From assembly GCA_002816585.1 (NCBI GenBank), contig MUCT01000010.1, forward strand, positions 6,168-70,167: a stretch of DNA of 64,000 nt, in the 5' to 3' direction. The notes beneath the pieces are model-generated. The model ran no database searches and had not been told where the DNA came from. It worked only from the letters and a program-made list of their open reading frames with translations. Source of the DNA: SAR202 cluster bacterium Io17-Chloro-G6 (lineage in GTDB: Bacteria; Chloroflexota; Dehalococcoidia; UBA3495). Made by a program: the position numbers and the translations under genes. Of this stretch, positions 16,494-26,689 are shown in pieces; within the stretch, counting starts at the first letter, position 1; every line of letters starts with the position of its first letter.

Positions 16494-17675
16494 CTAGGCG
16501 GTGGCGCCTACTTTGCCTTTGAAGGCGGGCATGACCTCTTTCCCGAACCATTCAAGTTGATCGGTGATCACGCTTTGGGGGGTGCCCACCGGGTGGCTAA
16601 CGCCGATCCGTTCCAGCCCGGGGTAATCCTTCTCGACCGCCTTGAGTTGCTCGATAATCCGCTCCGGCGGCCCAGCTAAGAAGGCCTGTTGCTCCACGGC
16701 GCTCTGGATCGAAGGCAAGCCGGCCGTGGGCGCGCGCCGGGGGTCGCTGATGATCTCGATTTGTTCGTCAGACAGAGCACGGTGCAGGCGGAGCGGGCCA
16801 AACATTTTGAGGTTCTCTTCGTAGAAGCCCTGGGCCTCGTCCATCGCCTGTTCCACGGTGGGCGCCAGGTGGTAGTGAAAACCAATGCTCAGTCCCTCGC
16901 CGGGTTGGGCGTCGGTCTTGCCGGCCCGCACCATGGCGTCGCGGTAACCGTAGATGACGCTGTCCATGGCCCCGCCCTCCGCGACTCCACCGCCCAGGAT
17001 ACCCTTAATTCCATGCTTGACCATGAAGTCCATGGCGCGCTGGGTGCCGCCTTGGATGGGCTGCCAGCACTCTACTGGGAGGGTCGCAGGCCGCGGGACC
17101 AAGGTCAGCTCCTTCAGGGTGTAGCCACGGTACGGCACCTCGGGAGGCAGGGTGTAATACTTGCCTTGGTGGGAGAAGGATTCGCTGTTGAACGCCTTGA
17201 AGATGATGTCAACCGCTTCTTCAAATTTCTCCCGGTTGGCGTCCTGGTCGGTTAGGGGAGAGCCAAAGGTCTCGACTTCACGGGTGTGGTACCCACGGCC
17301 GACGCCAAAAATAACCCGACCTTTCGTCAGGATATCGGCGGTGGCGAAGTCCTCGGCCAGGCGAAGAGGGTGCCACATGGGGGCGATGTTGAAGCCACAG
17401 CCAAACTTAATGTTCTTGGTCAGGTGGGCCAGGTGAACATTGAGCATGATCAGGTTGGGGATACACTCGTAGCCCTCAGGCTGGAAGTGGTGCTCGGCCA
17501 TCCACATGGTGTCGAACCCGTTGTTATCCAGCGTTTTCGCGATGGCTTCAGCCTTGCTATAGACCGTCATCAGGTGTTCGTTGTCGAAGGTACGGTCATT
17601 TACCGCGGTGCCGCCGTAACCGACGTCGGTCATGTCCACGTGACCGGCATATAAGCTGTCGAATTTTGTGATCAT
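16494..17675 (-). CDS. LLM class flavin-dependent oxidoreductase (bacterial luciferase-like)
   Basis: 393 aa from ATG 17675, preceded by GAGGTC; an in-frame ATG at 17726 is less well placed. Recognition rests on the WMAEHHFQPEGY segment (an AEHHF motif is typical of LuxA-like alkanal monooxygenases), the HPLRLAEDFATADILTKGRVIFGVGRGYHTREVETFG region, and the overall length. The family uses reduced FMN and oxygen to oxidise or desulfurise organic substrates. This is a different subgroup from the LLM protein at 8377-9273. It lies upstream of the LuxR-type regulator in the same orientation and downstream of a cupin gene. The substrate is unknown. Confidence 0.85.
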   Translation of the reverse strand: MITKFDSLYAGHVDMTDVGYGGTAVNDRTFDNEHLMTVYSKAEAIAKTLDNNGFDTMWMAEHHFQPEGYECIPNLIMLNVHLAHLTKNIKFGCGFNIAPMWHPLRLAEDFATADILTKGRVIFGVGRGYHTREVETFGSPLTDQDANREKFEEAVDIIFKAFNSESFSHQGKYYTLPPEVPYRGYTLKELTLVPRPATLPVECWQPIQGGTQRAMDFMVKHGIKGILGGGVAEGGAMDSVIYGYRDAMVRAGKTDAQPGEGLSIGFHYHLAPTVEQAMDEAQGFYEENLKMFGPLRLHRALSDEQIEIISDPRRAPTAGLPSIQSAVEQQAFLAGPPERIIEQLKAVEKDYPGLERIGVSHPVGTPQSVITDQLEWFGKEVMPAFKGKVGATA

Positions 17676-17821
17676 TTTGACCTCACTTTCCCCATATTTG
17701 GGTTTTCGTTTGGGTGGGTTTGGCAATAATTCCAGGGTTATTTAATCGCCATTATAGATAATGAGCTTTTGCTGTCAACCAAAACCAGTCTCCACGCTAT
17801 GTCAACGGTCGTCCCGAAAAT

Positions 17822-18157
17822 CTAGTCAGGAATACCCATGGAAACTGACGTGTACGTCCCGCCGATGGATTTGGTGACGTGGCCTTGACCGGTCATGTCT
17901 TCAGCCAGCAGCACATCGCCGGCCTGAAACTGGCGGGTCGTGCCGTCGCCAACGGAGACTTCCATCTGGCCGTCAATGATGAACAGGTATTGGCGCCGCC
18001 CCGGATGATGCCAATCGCTGAAGCTATTCTCGGCGGACTTGCGGAAGACCAAATCCTCACCAGGCTTGGTAGGGATTCGCTCGACAGATTCTGTGGGGGA
18101 GGCCATGTCTTCAAAATGGGACTGGCCATCATCGCCGGTATAGATACGCACAATCAT
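17822..18157 (-). CDS. Small cupin-domain protein
   Basis: 111 aa, ATG with TTTAGGA immediately upstream. A single double-stranded beta-helix is seen: DWHHPGRRQYLFIIDGQMEVSVGDGTTRQFQAGDVLLAEDMTGQGHVT contains the two cupin motifs. Possible metal ligands are the HH pair in the first motif and the later GHVT histidine. One-domain cupins of this size act as dioxygenases, isomerases or ligand sensors. It stands alone between the LLM gene and the ABC operon, on the same strand as both. No signal peptide. Confidence 0.8.
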   Translation of the reverse strand: MIVRIYTGDDGQSHFEDMASPTESVERIPTKPGEDLVFRKSAENSFSDWHHPGRRQYLFIIDGQMEVSVGDGTTRQFQAGDVLLAEDMTGQGHVTKSIGGTYTSVSMGIPD

Positions 18158-18276
18158 TCCTAAACCTCGAAAATCAGTTTTAGCCTTGGAATTCTACCGA
18201 ACCCTGACAAGCAAAATTTGGGCCCTTCGCGCTCGGGAATATCGCCGAAGTATACACGAGCGCCGGACGGCCGACG

Positions 18277-19002
18277 CTAGATCTGGGAAACGATCTCTCC
18301 GTCCACTAGGTCCAACCGCCTCGCAGCCGTGGCCGCCAATTCCAGATCATGGGTCGCTACGATCACAGTGGCTCGTCTGGATGAGGCGACCTGGCCCAGT
18401 GTGTCGGCAATGGCCCGGGCTGTTGCGGTGTCCAGTTCCCCAGTGGGCTCGTCGGCGAACACCACTTCAGGGTTGGTCACCAACGCTCTAGCAATGGATA
18501 CCCGCTGTTGTTCGCCCCCGGACAGTTCATAGGGCCGATGCCTCGCCCGGGTGCCGAGTCCCACATCCGACAGGGCCTGGGTGGCCCGCTGCCTCCGCTC
18601 TCGCCACGACACGCCGCCGATATGCAGAGGCAATTCCACATTCTCCTGGGCAGACAGCAAGGGCATGAGCCCAAAGGATTGGAAAACGAAGCCGATCTTG
18701 CGCCGCCGCATATCCACCAAGTCCGCTTCCCGTAATTCGGCCAAATCCTCCCCGTGAAAGCGCACCGTCCCGGCGCTGGGCCGGTCCAATCCGGAGAGTA
18801 GGTTGAGCAGTGTAGTCTTGCCGGAACCGGAACGGCCCGTCACCGCCAGGAATTCTCCCTGCTGGACGGTTAGGCTGATGGACGACAGGGCCGTGACCGC
18901 AGTGGCGCCGGAACCGAAGACCCGGCTGACACCCTCTGCCAAGATCACCAGCCCGTTGGGCGCGGTTGGGGACTGCCCGCCGGTTCCCGTGATGTTAGAC
19001 AC
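18277..19002 (-). CDS. ABC transporter ATP-binding protein (MacB/LolD type)
   Basis: 241 aa. Walker A is GRSGSGKTT (56-64), the ABC signature LSGGEQQR starts at 160, Walker B is VVFADEP (180-186) and the D-loop GELD follows. The [20 protein letters not shown]-loop region is typical of the LolD/MacB/FtsE group that pairs with FtsX-type permeases and drives mechanotransmission rather than solute import. It is the last gene of the four-gene operon running from 26689, separated from the other ATPase gene by 3 nt. Why two ATPases serve two permeases is discussed in the findings. Confidence 0.9.
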   Translation of the reverse strand: MSNITGTGGQSPTAPNGLVILAEGVSRVFGSGATAVTALSSISLTVQQGEFLAVTGRSGSGKTTLLNLLSGLDRPSAGTVRFHGEDLAELREADLVDMRRRKIGFVFQSFGLMPLLSAQENVELPLHIGGVSWRERRQRATQALSDVGLGTRARHRPYELSGGEQQRVSIARALVTNPEVVFADEPTGELDTATARAIADTLGQVASSRRATVIVATHDLELAATAARRLDLVDGEIVSQI

Positions 19003-19005
19003 CGC

Positions 19006-19944
19006 TTAACTCCTATTCCTGGGCCGGCGAGGGTTGGAGGCCGGCGGCTCAATTGTGATCTGTCCGCCTTCAGACTGTATCTTCGCCAGACCTTCACGGC
19101 GGAACCGGTCAGCGTATTCCAGAGGAAGTTGGAGCCGTCCTGCCTCGTCAACGACGATGTATTCTTCTTCCACTGTGTCTCCGTCGCGGCGGTAATCGGG
19201 CCGGGAGAGGGTCTCCGAGCCAATACGCCCGTCGCGAATGTGCACCACGCGATCGACGAATAGGGAAACACCTGGGTAGTGGGTTACCGTGACGACCGTA
19301 ACTCCATAGGAGCGGTTCAACCCGCGAATCATCTCAAATATGTTGTCCGCATTCTCTGTGTCCAACTCTCCGGTGGGCTCATCGGCCAAAAGCAGGGGTG
19401 GTTTGTTGGCCAGGCCCACCGCAATTGCGGCCCGTTGCTGTTCACCGCCGGAAAGTTGGTGGGGAAATCGGTCTTTTTTGTCTGCCATGCTCAGCGACTC
19501 CAACAACTCCCCGGACCAGGCCCGGCGAACTTTGGCTGGCTCACCGGCCAGGGCCATGGGCAGTTCGACGTTGTCTGCAACTGAAAGGTAGGGCACCAGG
19601 TTCCGCGCAGTGGCCTGCCAGACAAAGCCCACTTCCAACCGCCGGTACATCACCAAGTCGCTGTCGGAAACATCGAGCAGGTCCCTGGAGCCGACCAGAA
19701 CCTGACCCGCTGAGGGCCGGTCCAGGCCGGCCAGTATGTTCAAAAGAGTGCTCTTACCGCTGCCGCTGGCTCCGACCACGGCGATCAGCTCACCAGACGC
19801 AACACTTAGGTCCAGCCCCCGCAGGGCAACCACCTCCAAGTCGGCGCGCTTGTATATCTTGAAGAGGTCCCGGCAATCAATGTAGGGGCCCGCCGACGAA
19901 CCCGCCAGATGGGCTGCCACGCCGTATTCACTGAATTGGGTCAT
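19006..19944 (-). CDS. ABC transporter ATP-binding protein with AbrB-like C-terminal tail
   Basis: 312 aa. The ATPase core has GASGSGKST (58-66), LSGGEQQR near 164 and LLLADEP near 184. After about residue 260 there is an additional segment, [19 protein letters not shown] and on to QITIEPP, whose pattern (DExGRLxLPxEY then a short beta pair ending IEPP) resembles a SpoVT/AbrB-type swapped-hairpin domain. That resemblance is by eye. Its start ATG overlaps the stop of the permease gene by 4 nt (ATGA), so translation is coupled. It pairs with the two giant permeases upstream in an FtsX-like export or envelope complex. Confidence 0.85.
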   Translation of the reverse strand: MTQFSEYGVAAHLAGSSAGPYIDCRDLFKIYKRADLEVVALRGLDLSVASGELIAVVGASGSGKSTLLNILAGLDRPSAGQVLVGSRDLLDVSDSDLVMYRRLEVGFVWQATARNLVPYLSVADNVELPMALAGEPAKVRRAWSGELLESLSMADKKDRFPHQLSGGEQQRAAIAVGLANKPPLLLADEPTGELDTENADNIFEMIRGLNRSYGVTVVTVTHYPGVSLFVDRVVHIRDGRIGSETLSRPDYRRDGDTVEEEYIVVDEAGRLQLPLEYADRFRREGLAKIQSEGGQITIEPPASNPRRPRNRS

Positions 19945-22900
19945 CCCGCGTCTCCCATTCTAAGAACCTGCTCCACCCGTATCTTGGCGCTCAACCACGC
20001 CAACCAGACCACCGTCACTACGGTTACCGCCGCCAACACCAAATATGACACCATCAGCGACGGCCAATCAACGGTAAATGCCATTGGCGGAGTGACACGC
20101 TCACCTTCTTCAGCCACTTCCATCAACGGCAAAATACTTACTCCGATCAACTGACCAACCCACGTACCCAGCGCCAATCCGCAAACCACAATCAAGAATA
20201 GATTAAACCATACGATGCCACGCAACTGCCCGCCCGTCGAGCCCAAGGTCCGCAGCAGGGCAAATTCGGTTTGACGTTCTCTGGTGTCTAAATAGGAGAA
20301 CAGCATCACTCCGGAGGCGCTGGCCAGGGTTACCGACAAGAATAACAGCACCAGCAGCGCGCCCCAGCCTGCGTTCACCAACGGCTGGTCTACCCTCGCC
20401 AACACCAAAGCCTCCGCGTCAAATGTGTCTCTGACTCTGATACCTGACTGCCGGATCGACTCGGCGACCTCTCCGGCACCGACTATATTGGACGTATTGG
20501 ACGACGGTCCGGCGCTGGAGACAAGATCGACCCAGATCTCATTGGATCCAGCCAGAGGCACGGCGCTGTGCCGGTTGGACACTGCCTCAAAGCTATCCAG
20601 GTCAACGACTATGAATGGTTTGTCCCCTGGGTCCAGTGTCGGGAAATAACTGGTCACTCCCACAATGTTCACCAACACGGAGTATGTTGACAGCCCCAAG
20701 ATGACGTCGTCGCCCAGGGACGCGTCAGCCGCCTTGAGGAACTCTCCATTGACCACCGCCGGGAGCGGCGCCTCCACCTCACCAGGGTGTATGCCGCGCA
20801 TGCCGATGCCACCGGTGGCCCAGCTAAACCGCGTCGACGACGGGAATTGGCCTCCGCCAGCCGATCCACTGGTCTCCAACGCGTACAATCCGGGCCGGGC
20901 AAAATCTTCGATCACCGTCCATCCCTGCGGCGATTCGAAACCGGCCAGTTCAACCGGCCCCCGGGGGGTGATCGCTTCCAGACGGCCGAAGAACAATGCC
21001 CCCAAATTGTCCGTCCCGCCAAACCCAGCGCGGACGGTTATCTGTAGAGACTGCAGGGAAAAGGGAGGTTGCGGGTCAATTTGCCGACTTTGAGCGATAA
21101 ATCGGCTCCTAGCGGCCACTGCCGGTGACAACCCAAATTCGATCTTGGTCCACCCCGTATCGCTCAAGGTGCCCACTAAGATATCAAAATACGATCCCTT
21201 GGCATCGCGCAGCCTGGCCCAAAGGTTGGCTCCAGATTCGATGCCGGAGGGTTGCACCCAGATAGACAGCCCTTCGGCATCCTCAGGTATTGGCAAGCCC
21301 TCCGGAGATTCTGGCCCGCTCAGCAGCAACCGGGCCAGATCATCCATCGACTTTCCACCGGCAAAATCGTCCCTGAACCAGGCGACATCCGCGATCTTTG
21401 GGGCGTCTACCGCCAGGACGGAGGCCGAGGTGCTGAACCCGGTGGTCGTGATCTGCCCGTTGGTCCGAAATACATCGGCGGCGTTGGCCACGTCTTCCAC
21501 GCCATCGGCGAATCTTCCACCTGTGTTGACTCCGGAGATACCGCTGTGAACGAGCCTCAGGTCCGCTCCCGCTGCATATTGGGCGCGCTCCTTCTGGTTC
21601 CGCTCCAGTGTGGAACTGAAAGCGCTGCCGATGACTCCCAGAGCGGTAGCCAAGGTCAATAGCACGATCAAGATGCCCGGCACCATGGGATCGCGGGCAA
21701 CGTGGCGCAGCGAATGCACCAGCCAGGATGGCGCGATTGGACCGGCCAGCCGCGACAGAAGCGCAACGAACCAAGGGAAGATCCGCATGATCAACAACCC
21801 AATGGCCAGAAGCCCGAGCACCGGGCCGAGCAACAGGCTGTAGTCTATCTCCAGGTCCCGGCTGCCCACCGACTGAACCAAAAACGTCCCCCGGCTCTGT
21901 ATTTGCCACCACAGCATACCGATGAGAGCCAGTAGCAAAAAGTCCAGGTAGTAGCGGTGCAAGAAGGAGACCGTGGCCGGCCGGGCGCCGGTCTGTCTCG
22001 CCTCAACGATTCCGTATCTGGCTGCCGCCAAAGTAGCTAGAGTGAACACCACAACCGCCAGAGATCCTCCAACCAAACCGAGTAACACGGCCCCTTGAGA
22101 CACAGCCACCGGCACTCCGGAAAGCTCCTCAGCGCCCCCGCCCAAACTGAAGAAAACGTTGCCCAGGACCTTGACCACGCCCATGGCCAAGAACGGCCCG
22201 ATGATCACGGCCGGGATCCCCAACAATAGACCTTCCCCCAGGCCCAATATCCCCACCTGTAGCGTGGTCGCACCCCGGCTCTTCAACATGGCAATCTCAC
22301 TGGAGCGGGAACGGACGATCAACCCGGCCACCAACGCCAAATAATAGAGCAATATCCCGACGATCAGGAACACCACCAGGAACAACGGCACCCTGGCCAG
22401 CAATAATTGCTCGTCAAAACTGCTGAGCAGATCGTCCAGCCGGATGGACTTGCTGGAATTCTTCAGACCGAAATCGATCTCATTCTCAGCCTGACGAACT
22501 ATGGCTTGAAGACTGTCCACCTCACCTGCCCGCAGCACCTCGCGGTCGAGGAAATAATACCAAGTGACATCGGTGTATAACGTGGGATATTCGCCGAGCA
22601 CCCGGTTGAGGATGGCCTCTTCACTGGTGAACAGTGGCACGATGGTCCAACGGTCGTTCTTGATACTAAAGTCCGACTGGGAGCCGTACCAGAACTCGTC
22701 GTCCGGGTCATTGCGCTCGAAAACTCCGGAAATTCTCACCGGCATGGAAGGTGGATCGATAAACGACGCCGCTGGCAAGATTTCCATCACATCATCAATC
22801 TTGAGGCCCAACAGTTCGAAGCCCAGTTTGTCCACCGCCACCTCCATGGGAGTGCCCGCCGGCGCGGTAGCGTTCTGGGCTTCTGGCCAACTTCCCTTCG

Positions 22901-23354
22901 TTAACGTGACCCGCTCCGGCCCAAAACCAGACATGTAAACCACGGAACCCCTGGGCCGAATCTCGTTGTCCAGCTCCAGTTGGGAGTGACCCTTGAAGTA
23001 AAAGGTGGCGGTGTCCAAGACCCACGCTTCGTCCCTCAGGTAGTGTCCGAAGGGATTTGACACCCGTTCGCGGGCGAAACGCAATCGGTCCTGGTAAACG
23101 GAACGGCGTCCTTCAACCGTGGCGGGCTCGTCCTGGCTGCTAAAAGACCGCATCCAGAAGTTGGCTTCTTCGGCTGGCGCTTCACGCAGCGCGTGGCGCA
23201 AAGAGGCGTCGGCCAAAAGGTCGGAGAAGATCACGCCGCTGGCCATCAGAGCCACGGCCATCAGAATCCCGCCGAAAAGCACGGCCTCCAACCGCCATCC
23301 GGAGATCGCTCTCCGGACAGCCATCACGTAGGCAAACCGGATCATGGCCATCAT
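19941..23354 (-). CDS. Giant FtsX-like ABC permease, copy B
   Basis: 1137 aa. A first membrane helix near 20-42 is followed by an extracytoplasmic region of about 270 aa. A cluster of helices then covers about 320-590. A second large extracytoplasmic region (about 600-960) and three C-terminal helices (from about 1000) complete it. The C-terminal part has the FtsX-type cluster with TRERQTEFALLRTLGSTGGQL before it. The second outer region contains beta-rich stretches (LSIWVQPSG, ITVRAGFGG, VELAGFESPQGW) that look like a carbohydrate-binding jelly roll. The stop of the upstream permease overlaps the start here (TGATG). It is paralogous to copy A. Probable role: lipid, lipoprotein or envelope-component export, or signalling to cell-wall enzymes. 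Confidence 0.8.
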   Translation of the reverse strand: MMAMIRFAYVMAVRRAISGWRLEAVLFGGILMAVALMASGVIFSDLLADASLRHALREAPAEEANFWMRSFSSQDEPATVEGRRSVYQDRLRFARERVSNPFGHYLRDEAWVLDTATFYFKGHSQLELDNEIRPRGSVVYMSGFGPERVTLTKGSWPEAQNATAPAGTPMEVAVDKLGFELLGLKIDDVMEILPAASFIDPPSMPVRISGVFERNDPDDEFWYGSQSDFSIKNDRWTIVPLFTSEEAILNRVLGEYPTLYTDVTWYYFLDREVLRAGEVDSLQAIVRQAENEIDFGLKNSSKSIRLDDLLSSFDEQLLLARVPLFLVVFLIVGILLYYLALVAGLIVRSRSSEIAMLKSRGATTLQVGILGLGEGLLLGIPAVIIGPFLAMGVVKVLGNVFFSLGGGAEELSGVPVAVSQGAVLLGLVGGSLAVVVFTLATLAAARYGIVEARQTGARPATVSFLHRYYLDFLLLALIGMLWWQIQSRGTFLVQSVGSRDLEIDYSLLLGPVLGLLAIGLLIMRIFPWFVALLSRLAGPIAPSWLVHSLRHVARDPMVPGILIVLLTLATALGVIGSAFSSTLERNQKERAQYAAGADLRLVHSGISGVNTGGRFADGVEDVANAADVFRTNGQITTTGFSTSASVLAVDAPKIADVAWFRDDFAGGKSMDDLARLLLSGPESPEGLPIPEDAEGLSIWVQPSGIESGANLWARLRDAKGSYFDILVGTLSDTGWTKIEFGLSPAVAARSRFIAQSRQIDPQPPFSLQSLQITVRAGFGGTDNLGALFFGRLEAITPRGPVELAGFESPQGWTVIEDFARPGLYALETSGSAGGGQFPSSTRFSWATGGIGMRGIHPGEVEAPLPAVVNGEFLKAADASLGDDVILGLSTYSVLVNIVGVTSYFPTLDPGDKPFIVVDLDSFEAVSNRHSAVPLAGSNEIWVDLVSSAGPSSNTSNIVGAGEVAESIRQSGIRVRDTFDAEALVLARVDQPLVNAGWGALLVLLFLSVTLASASGVMLFSYLDTRERQTEFALLRTLGSTGGQLRGIVWFNLFLIVVCGLALGTWVGQLIGVSILPLMEVAEEGERVTPPMAFTVDWPSLMVSYLVLAAVTVVTVVWLAWLSAKIRVEQVLRMGDAG

Positions 23355-26300
23355 CAGGCGCCTCCCCGGAGTATCTCCGCTGGGTTAAGCCGCCGGGCCG
23401 CCACCACGGCTAACCCGACCGAGAGCGCTGAGATCGCCAGCAACCCGACCAACACCCCAGCCATCAACCAACCCCTGATGGACGGCGCGAGCGGCGGCAC
23501 CGGGGCGCCTCCTTGGGGTGTCAGGTCCACCAGTTCCAAGATTTCAAGACTCGGCCAGTATCCCATGGCTGCCCCGGCGGCAATGGCCAGCACGGCCACG
23601 ATCAGCCGCTCTGTTGCCAATGACAAGAAGAACTGGCCACGTGAGAAGCCCAAGACCCGGGCCACCGCCAAGTCCATGCGCCCCATCCGGATAGACACCA
23701 AGGCATGGACGGCCAGTGTCAGCAATACTGCGATTCCGATGGCCACCATGCTAAAGATCGTGAGACCGTCCCAGCCCCCGCCGGCCAGTGGGTTGCGTCC
23801 AGCCAATTCCGCCGCCAACTCCTGGTCCCGGACGGCGACAAATCTTGGGATTGCGCCTTGTATTTCGGCAACAACCTGTTGGCGGTCCGAACCCGGGTCC
23901 AACGACAGCCACATTTCACTCGGCTGGTCCAGCAGGCTTAGGGGCAACCGCTTAACGTAATTCCCATAGTCCTCCAGATCTACCAAGAGAAAAGGACCCC
24001 GACCTGGGTACAGGGTTGGGAAATGATTGGCTAGGCCCACAAACTGCACCGGCACGGCTAGATCGCCCAGCTTCACCCGCACTTGCTGTCCCAAAACGAA
24101 GCCGGGTCCGCCGATGGCGGGGATGGGGAACGGGCCCGGCGGCAGGTGTATGCCCCTTTGACCGGAAGTGAACCCCGCCTGCCAAGAGAACTCAAGACCG
24201 GAGTCGCCGCTACGGGCGCTTTGGGCCGTCCGCTGAACTGTGTCGGGGCTCGGACCCTGGTTGGCCAGAGGAGCCCATGGCGCCTGACTCTCAAATCCTT
24301 CTATCACTAACCCGTCGGGCCCGGAAGACGAGCCGAAGGCGGTGATGTCGTCAAGGTGTAGGACACCATCCGCCAAACGGGCGGAAGGGCCGGTAGACAA
24401 AAACAGTGATACCAGTTCAAAGGGCAGAGTGCCAGGTGCCGGTGCGTCAGGGAGGTCTCCGGTAAACAGCTCCCATCGGCCATCGGACGCCTTTGCGTCG
24501 GAGGCGCCGCGGGTGTCCGGGACCAGGATGCTGCCCATTTCTATGTTGCGGTATATGCCGGTGGCGGCCATTACCCTGGCCCACATGTTCACTTCAGCCC
24601 GCACATTTAGTTCTTCCAGGACGCTGCTGTCTATCCACACTCCTAGGGAAACCGTATCCTCGGGCAGAGGTATACTGGTGCCAGTGAGATTGGAAGAGAA
24701 GGGCCGGGGTCTAAGCAGCCTGCTGATCTCTTGAAGCCCCCCCGGGGAAAAATCTTCCCTGAACCATGCAGCTTCCGCCAGGGCACGGGGTTCCACCGCC
24801 AACATGTTCACCCTCGCGCCCACCGGGCCGTCCAGGACGGTAACCGAGTCGCGGAGCACTGGGCTGACCTCCGTCACGCCGGCTACTCTCCCCATCTTCT
24901 CCGGGGTGTCGGCGCGGATGCCTGGGCCGCTCAACACGATATCCCCGCCCGATCTGTAGCGGGCTTGGTGACTCTGACCTTGGGACAAGCTGGATTGAAA
25001 AGTCGCCCCGAACACACCCAGGGCCGCCGCCAGCATCAAGATCACCGCCAGGGAGGCGTGAGGAATGGGGTCCCGGGCCAAGCGCAAAAGGGAGAACTGG
25101 AACCAGGCCGCGCCGGCGCGTGCACCAACCCAGGCCAGAAACCGGACCACCAAGGGCAGTAGGCGCAGCAGCAAGACGGCCGCGGCCAGGAGTCCCACCA
25201 CTGGGCCGAATAACAGGGTCGGGTCAACGTTAAGACCCTGGGACGCCAATTCCTCAGCCACGAACCCGTCTCGGCCCCGAACCTGAAACCAGATCAGGCT
25301 AACTGCCAAAACGGCCAAGATGTCCAGATAATAGCGGTGCAAGAAGGGTACTGTAGGCGGCCTGGCTCTGGATAACAGGGACTCCAGCGTGCCCATCTTG
25401 GCCCGGCCGGCGGCGGTGGTCAACAAGACCAGCAGAGCCATGACTCCTCCCAACGCCCCCATCCAGAACATGTCGGCGCCCAAACCCAAAGGGATTGGAC
25501 TGGTGAACTCGCCCCTGGGATTGATCGTCTCCAGCAGGAGGAATTTGACGATGAGCCAGGCCAAGAACGGACCGGATATCATTGCAGCCAGGGCCACAAA
25601 ACCCTCTGCCATGGCCAAGACTCCGCTCACCTGGATCACGCTTGCGCCGCGGCTGCGCAATTGGCCGGCTTCTTCGGCCTGGCTGCGGCCCAGGGTTCCG
25701 GTGATGAGCGCCAAGAAGTACAGCACTACCATCACGACCAGGGATAGGTAGAGATAAAGGGGCACCTTGGCCAGGGTAAGAGCCCGGTTGAACTCATCCA
25801 CGGTGCGGCCCAGGCGGCTCAGCACTAGAGTGCGCGGGTATTCCTTGTTCAGATCCGTTTCCAGGCCCTCTACCTGCCGCTTCACCTCGTTGGCATTGCC
25901 TGCGGTCAGGTAACCGGAGTCCAAGAACAGGTGGAACCCAAAGTCGCCCACCAACGTCGGATATCGGGCGCCTACGCCGTTGAAGAAATCATCTTCCGAT
26001 ACGAATAACGGCGCCAACGAATTCTCGCTAATGGTCACGGTATCGAAGTAGAGCGCGGCGCCCATCCAGTATTCTTCGCGGGAATCGATGGGTTCAACCA
26101 AGCCCACAATTTTTAGGGTAATACGCTCGGATGATCTTCGGATCGGAACCAGGTAGATCCGGTCTCCCACATCAAATGCCAACTGTCTCGACGTCCCAGC
26201 GCCGATGACCGTCTCGATCTCCGCCTGCTCTCCCAGACCAACGCTTTCAGGCCAGCGGCCTTGGGTCAGTCTGGTGTGCTCGGCGAAGCCGGTGAGGAAG

Positions 26301-26689
26301 AAAGGCCGGCCCAGAGGAGAACCGGCGATCGGAGATGTAGGCGTCCTCAGTAAGGGAATATTGGGCTGAGTGCGCCCAAACCGCTCCGTGCTTTCCAGCA
26401 TCGGCCCCAAGCGGTCAACGGACGCCTCTTGGAAAAGACGCTCCAGGGGAAGGTAATCGGCTCTTCCCAAGGGCCGGTTCTGGGCCGTGATCTGAGCGTC
26501 AAGCACCTCAGGCCTGAACGACGCGACGGCGTGCCGCAGGCCGGCCTCGCCCAAGGCGCGGGAATACAGAGCCCCGGTGGACATGATGGTCACTGAAGCC
26601 AGGATCCCAAAAGAGGTGACCGCCAGCAGCAGCCAGGAATGGCGCAACCGCCGGCGCAATAGCCAATAGACCAGGGACAGAAGCTGCAT
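23354..26689 (-). CDS. Giant FtsX-like ABC permease, copy A
   Basis: 1111 aa and the first gene of the operon. It has the same plan as copy B: an N-terminal helix about 18-42, an outer region, several helices between about 310 and 560, a second outer region to about 930 and three final helices ending in VVAARRLNPAEILRGG. The last segment, with its AARxxPAExLR ending, is the usual C-terminus of FtsX/MacB-type permeases. The outer region contains LGVWIDSSVLEELNVRAEVNMWARV and LVIEGFESQAPW, matching copy B, so both carry the same jelly-roll-like insert. Such pairs probably form a heterodimer with two ATPase subunits. The cargo is unknown. Confidence 0.8.
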   Translation of the reverse strand: MQLLSLVYWLLRRRLRHSWLLLAVTSFGILASVTIMSTGALYSRALGEAGLRHAVASFRPEVLDAQITAQNRPLGRADYLPLERLFQEASVDRLGPMLESTERFGRTQPNIPLLRTPTSPIAGSPLGRPFFLTGFAEHTRLTQGRWPESVGLGEQAEIETVIGAGTSRQLAFDVGDRIYLVPIRRSSERITLKIVGLVEPIDSREEYWMGAALYFDTVTISENSLAPLFVSEDDFFNGVGARYPTLVGDFGFHLFLDSGYLTAGNANEVKRQVEGLETDLNKEYPRTLVLSRLGRTVDEFNRALTLAKVPLYLYLSLVVMVVLYFLALITGTLGRSQAEEAGQLRSRGASVIQVSGVLAMAEGFVALAAMISGPFLAWLIVKFLLLETINPRGEFTSPIPLGLGADMFWMGALGGVMALLVLLTTAAGRAKMGTLESLLSRARPPTVPFLHRYYLDILAVLAVSLIWFQVRGRDGFVAEELASQGLNVDPTLLFGPVVGLLAAAVLLLRLLPLVVRFLAWVGARAGAAWFQFSLLRLARDPIPHASLAVILMLAAALGVFGATFQSSLSQGQSHQARYRSGGDIVLSGPGIRADTPEKMGRVAGVTEVSPVLRDSVTVLDGPVGARVNMLAVEPRALAEAAWFREDFSPGGLQEISRLLRPRPFSSNLTGTSIPLPEDTVSLGVWIDSSVLEELNVRAEVNMWARVMAATGIYRNIEMGSILVPDTRGASDAKASDGRWELFTGDLPDAPAPGTLPFELVSLFLSTGPSARLADGVLHLDDITAFGSSSGPDGLVIEGFESQAPWAPLANQGPSPDTVQRTAQSARSGDSGLEFSWQAGFTSGQRGIHLPPGPFPIPAIGGPGFVLGQQVRVKLGDLAVPVQFVGLANHFPTLYPGRGPFLLVDLEDYGNYVKRLPLSLLDQPSEMWLSLDPGSDRQQVVAEIQGAIPRFVAVRDQELAAELAGRNPLAGGGWDGLTIFSMVAIGIAVLLTLAVHALVSIRMGRMDLAVARVLGFSRGQFFLSLATERLIVAVLAIAAGAAMGYWPSLEILELVDLTPQGGAPVPPLAPSIRGWLMAGVLVGLLAISALSVGLAVVAARRLNPAEILRGGA

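Noticed and set aside
21340..21912. Arg/Gly-rich 190-aa frame inside permease B
   Set aside because: It is an alternate-frame reading of GC-rich coding DNA.
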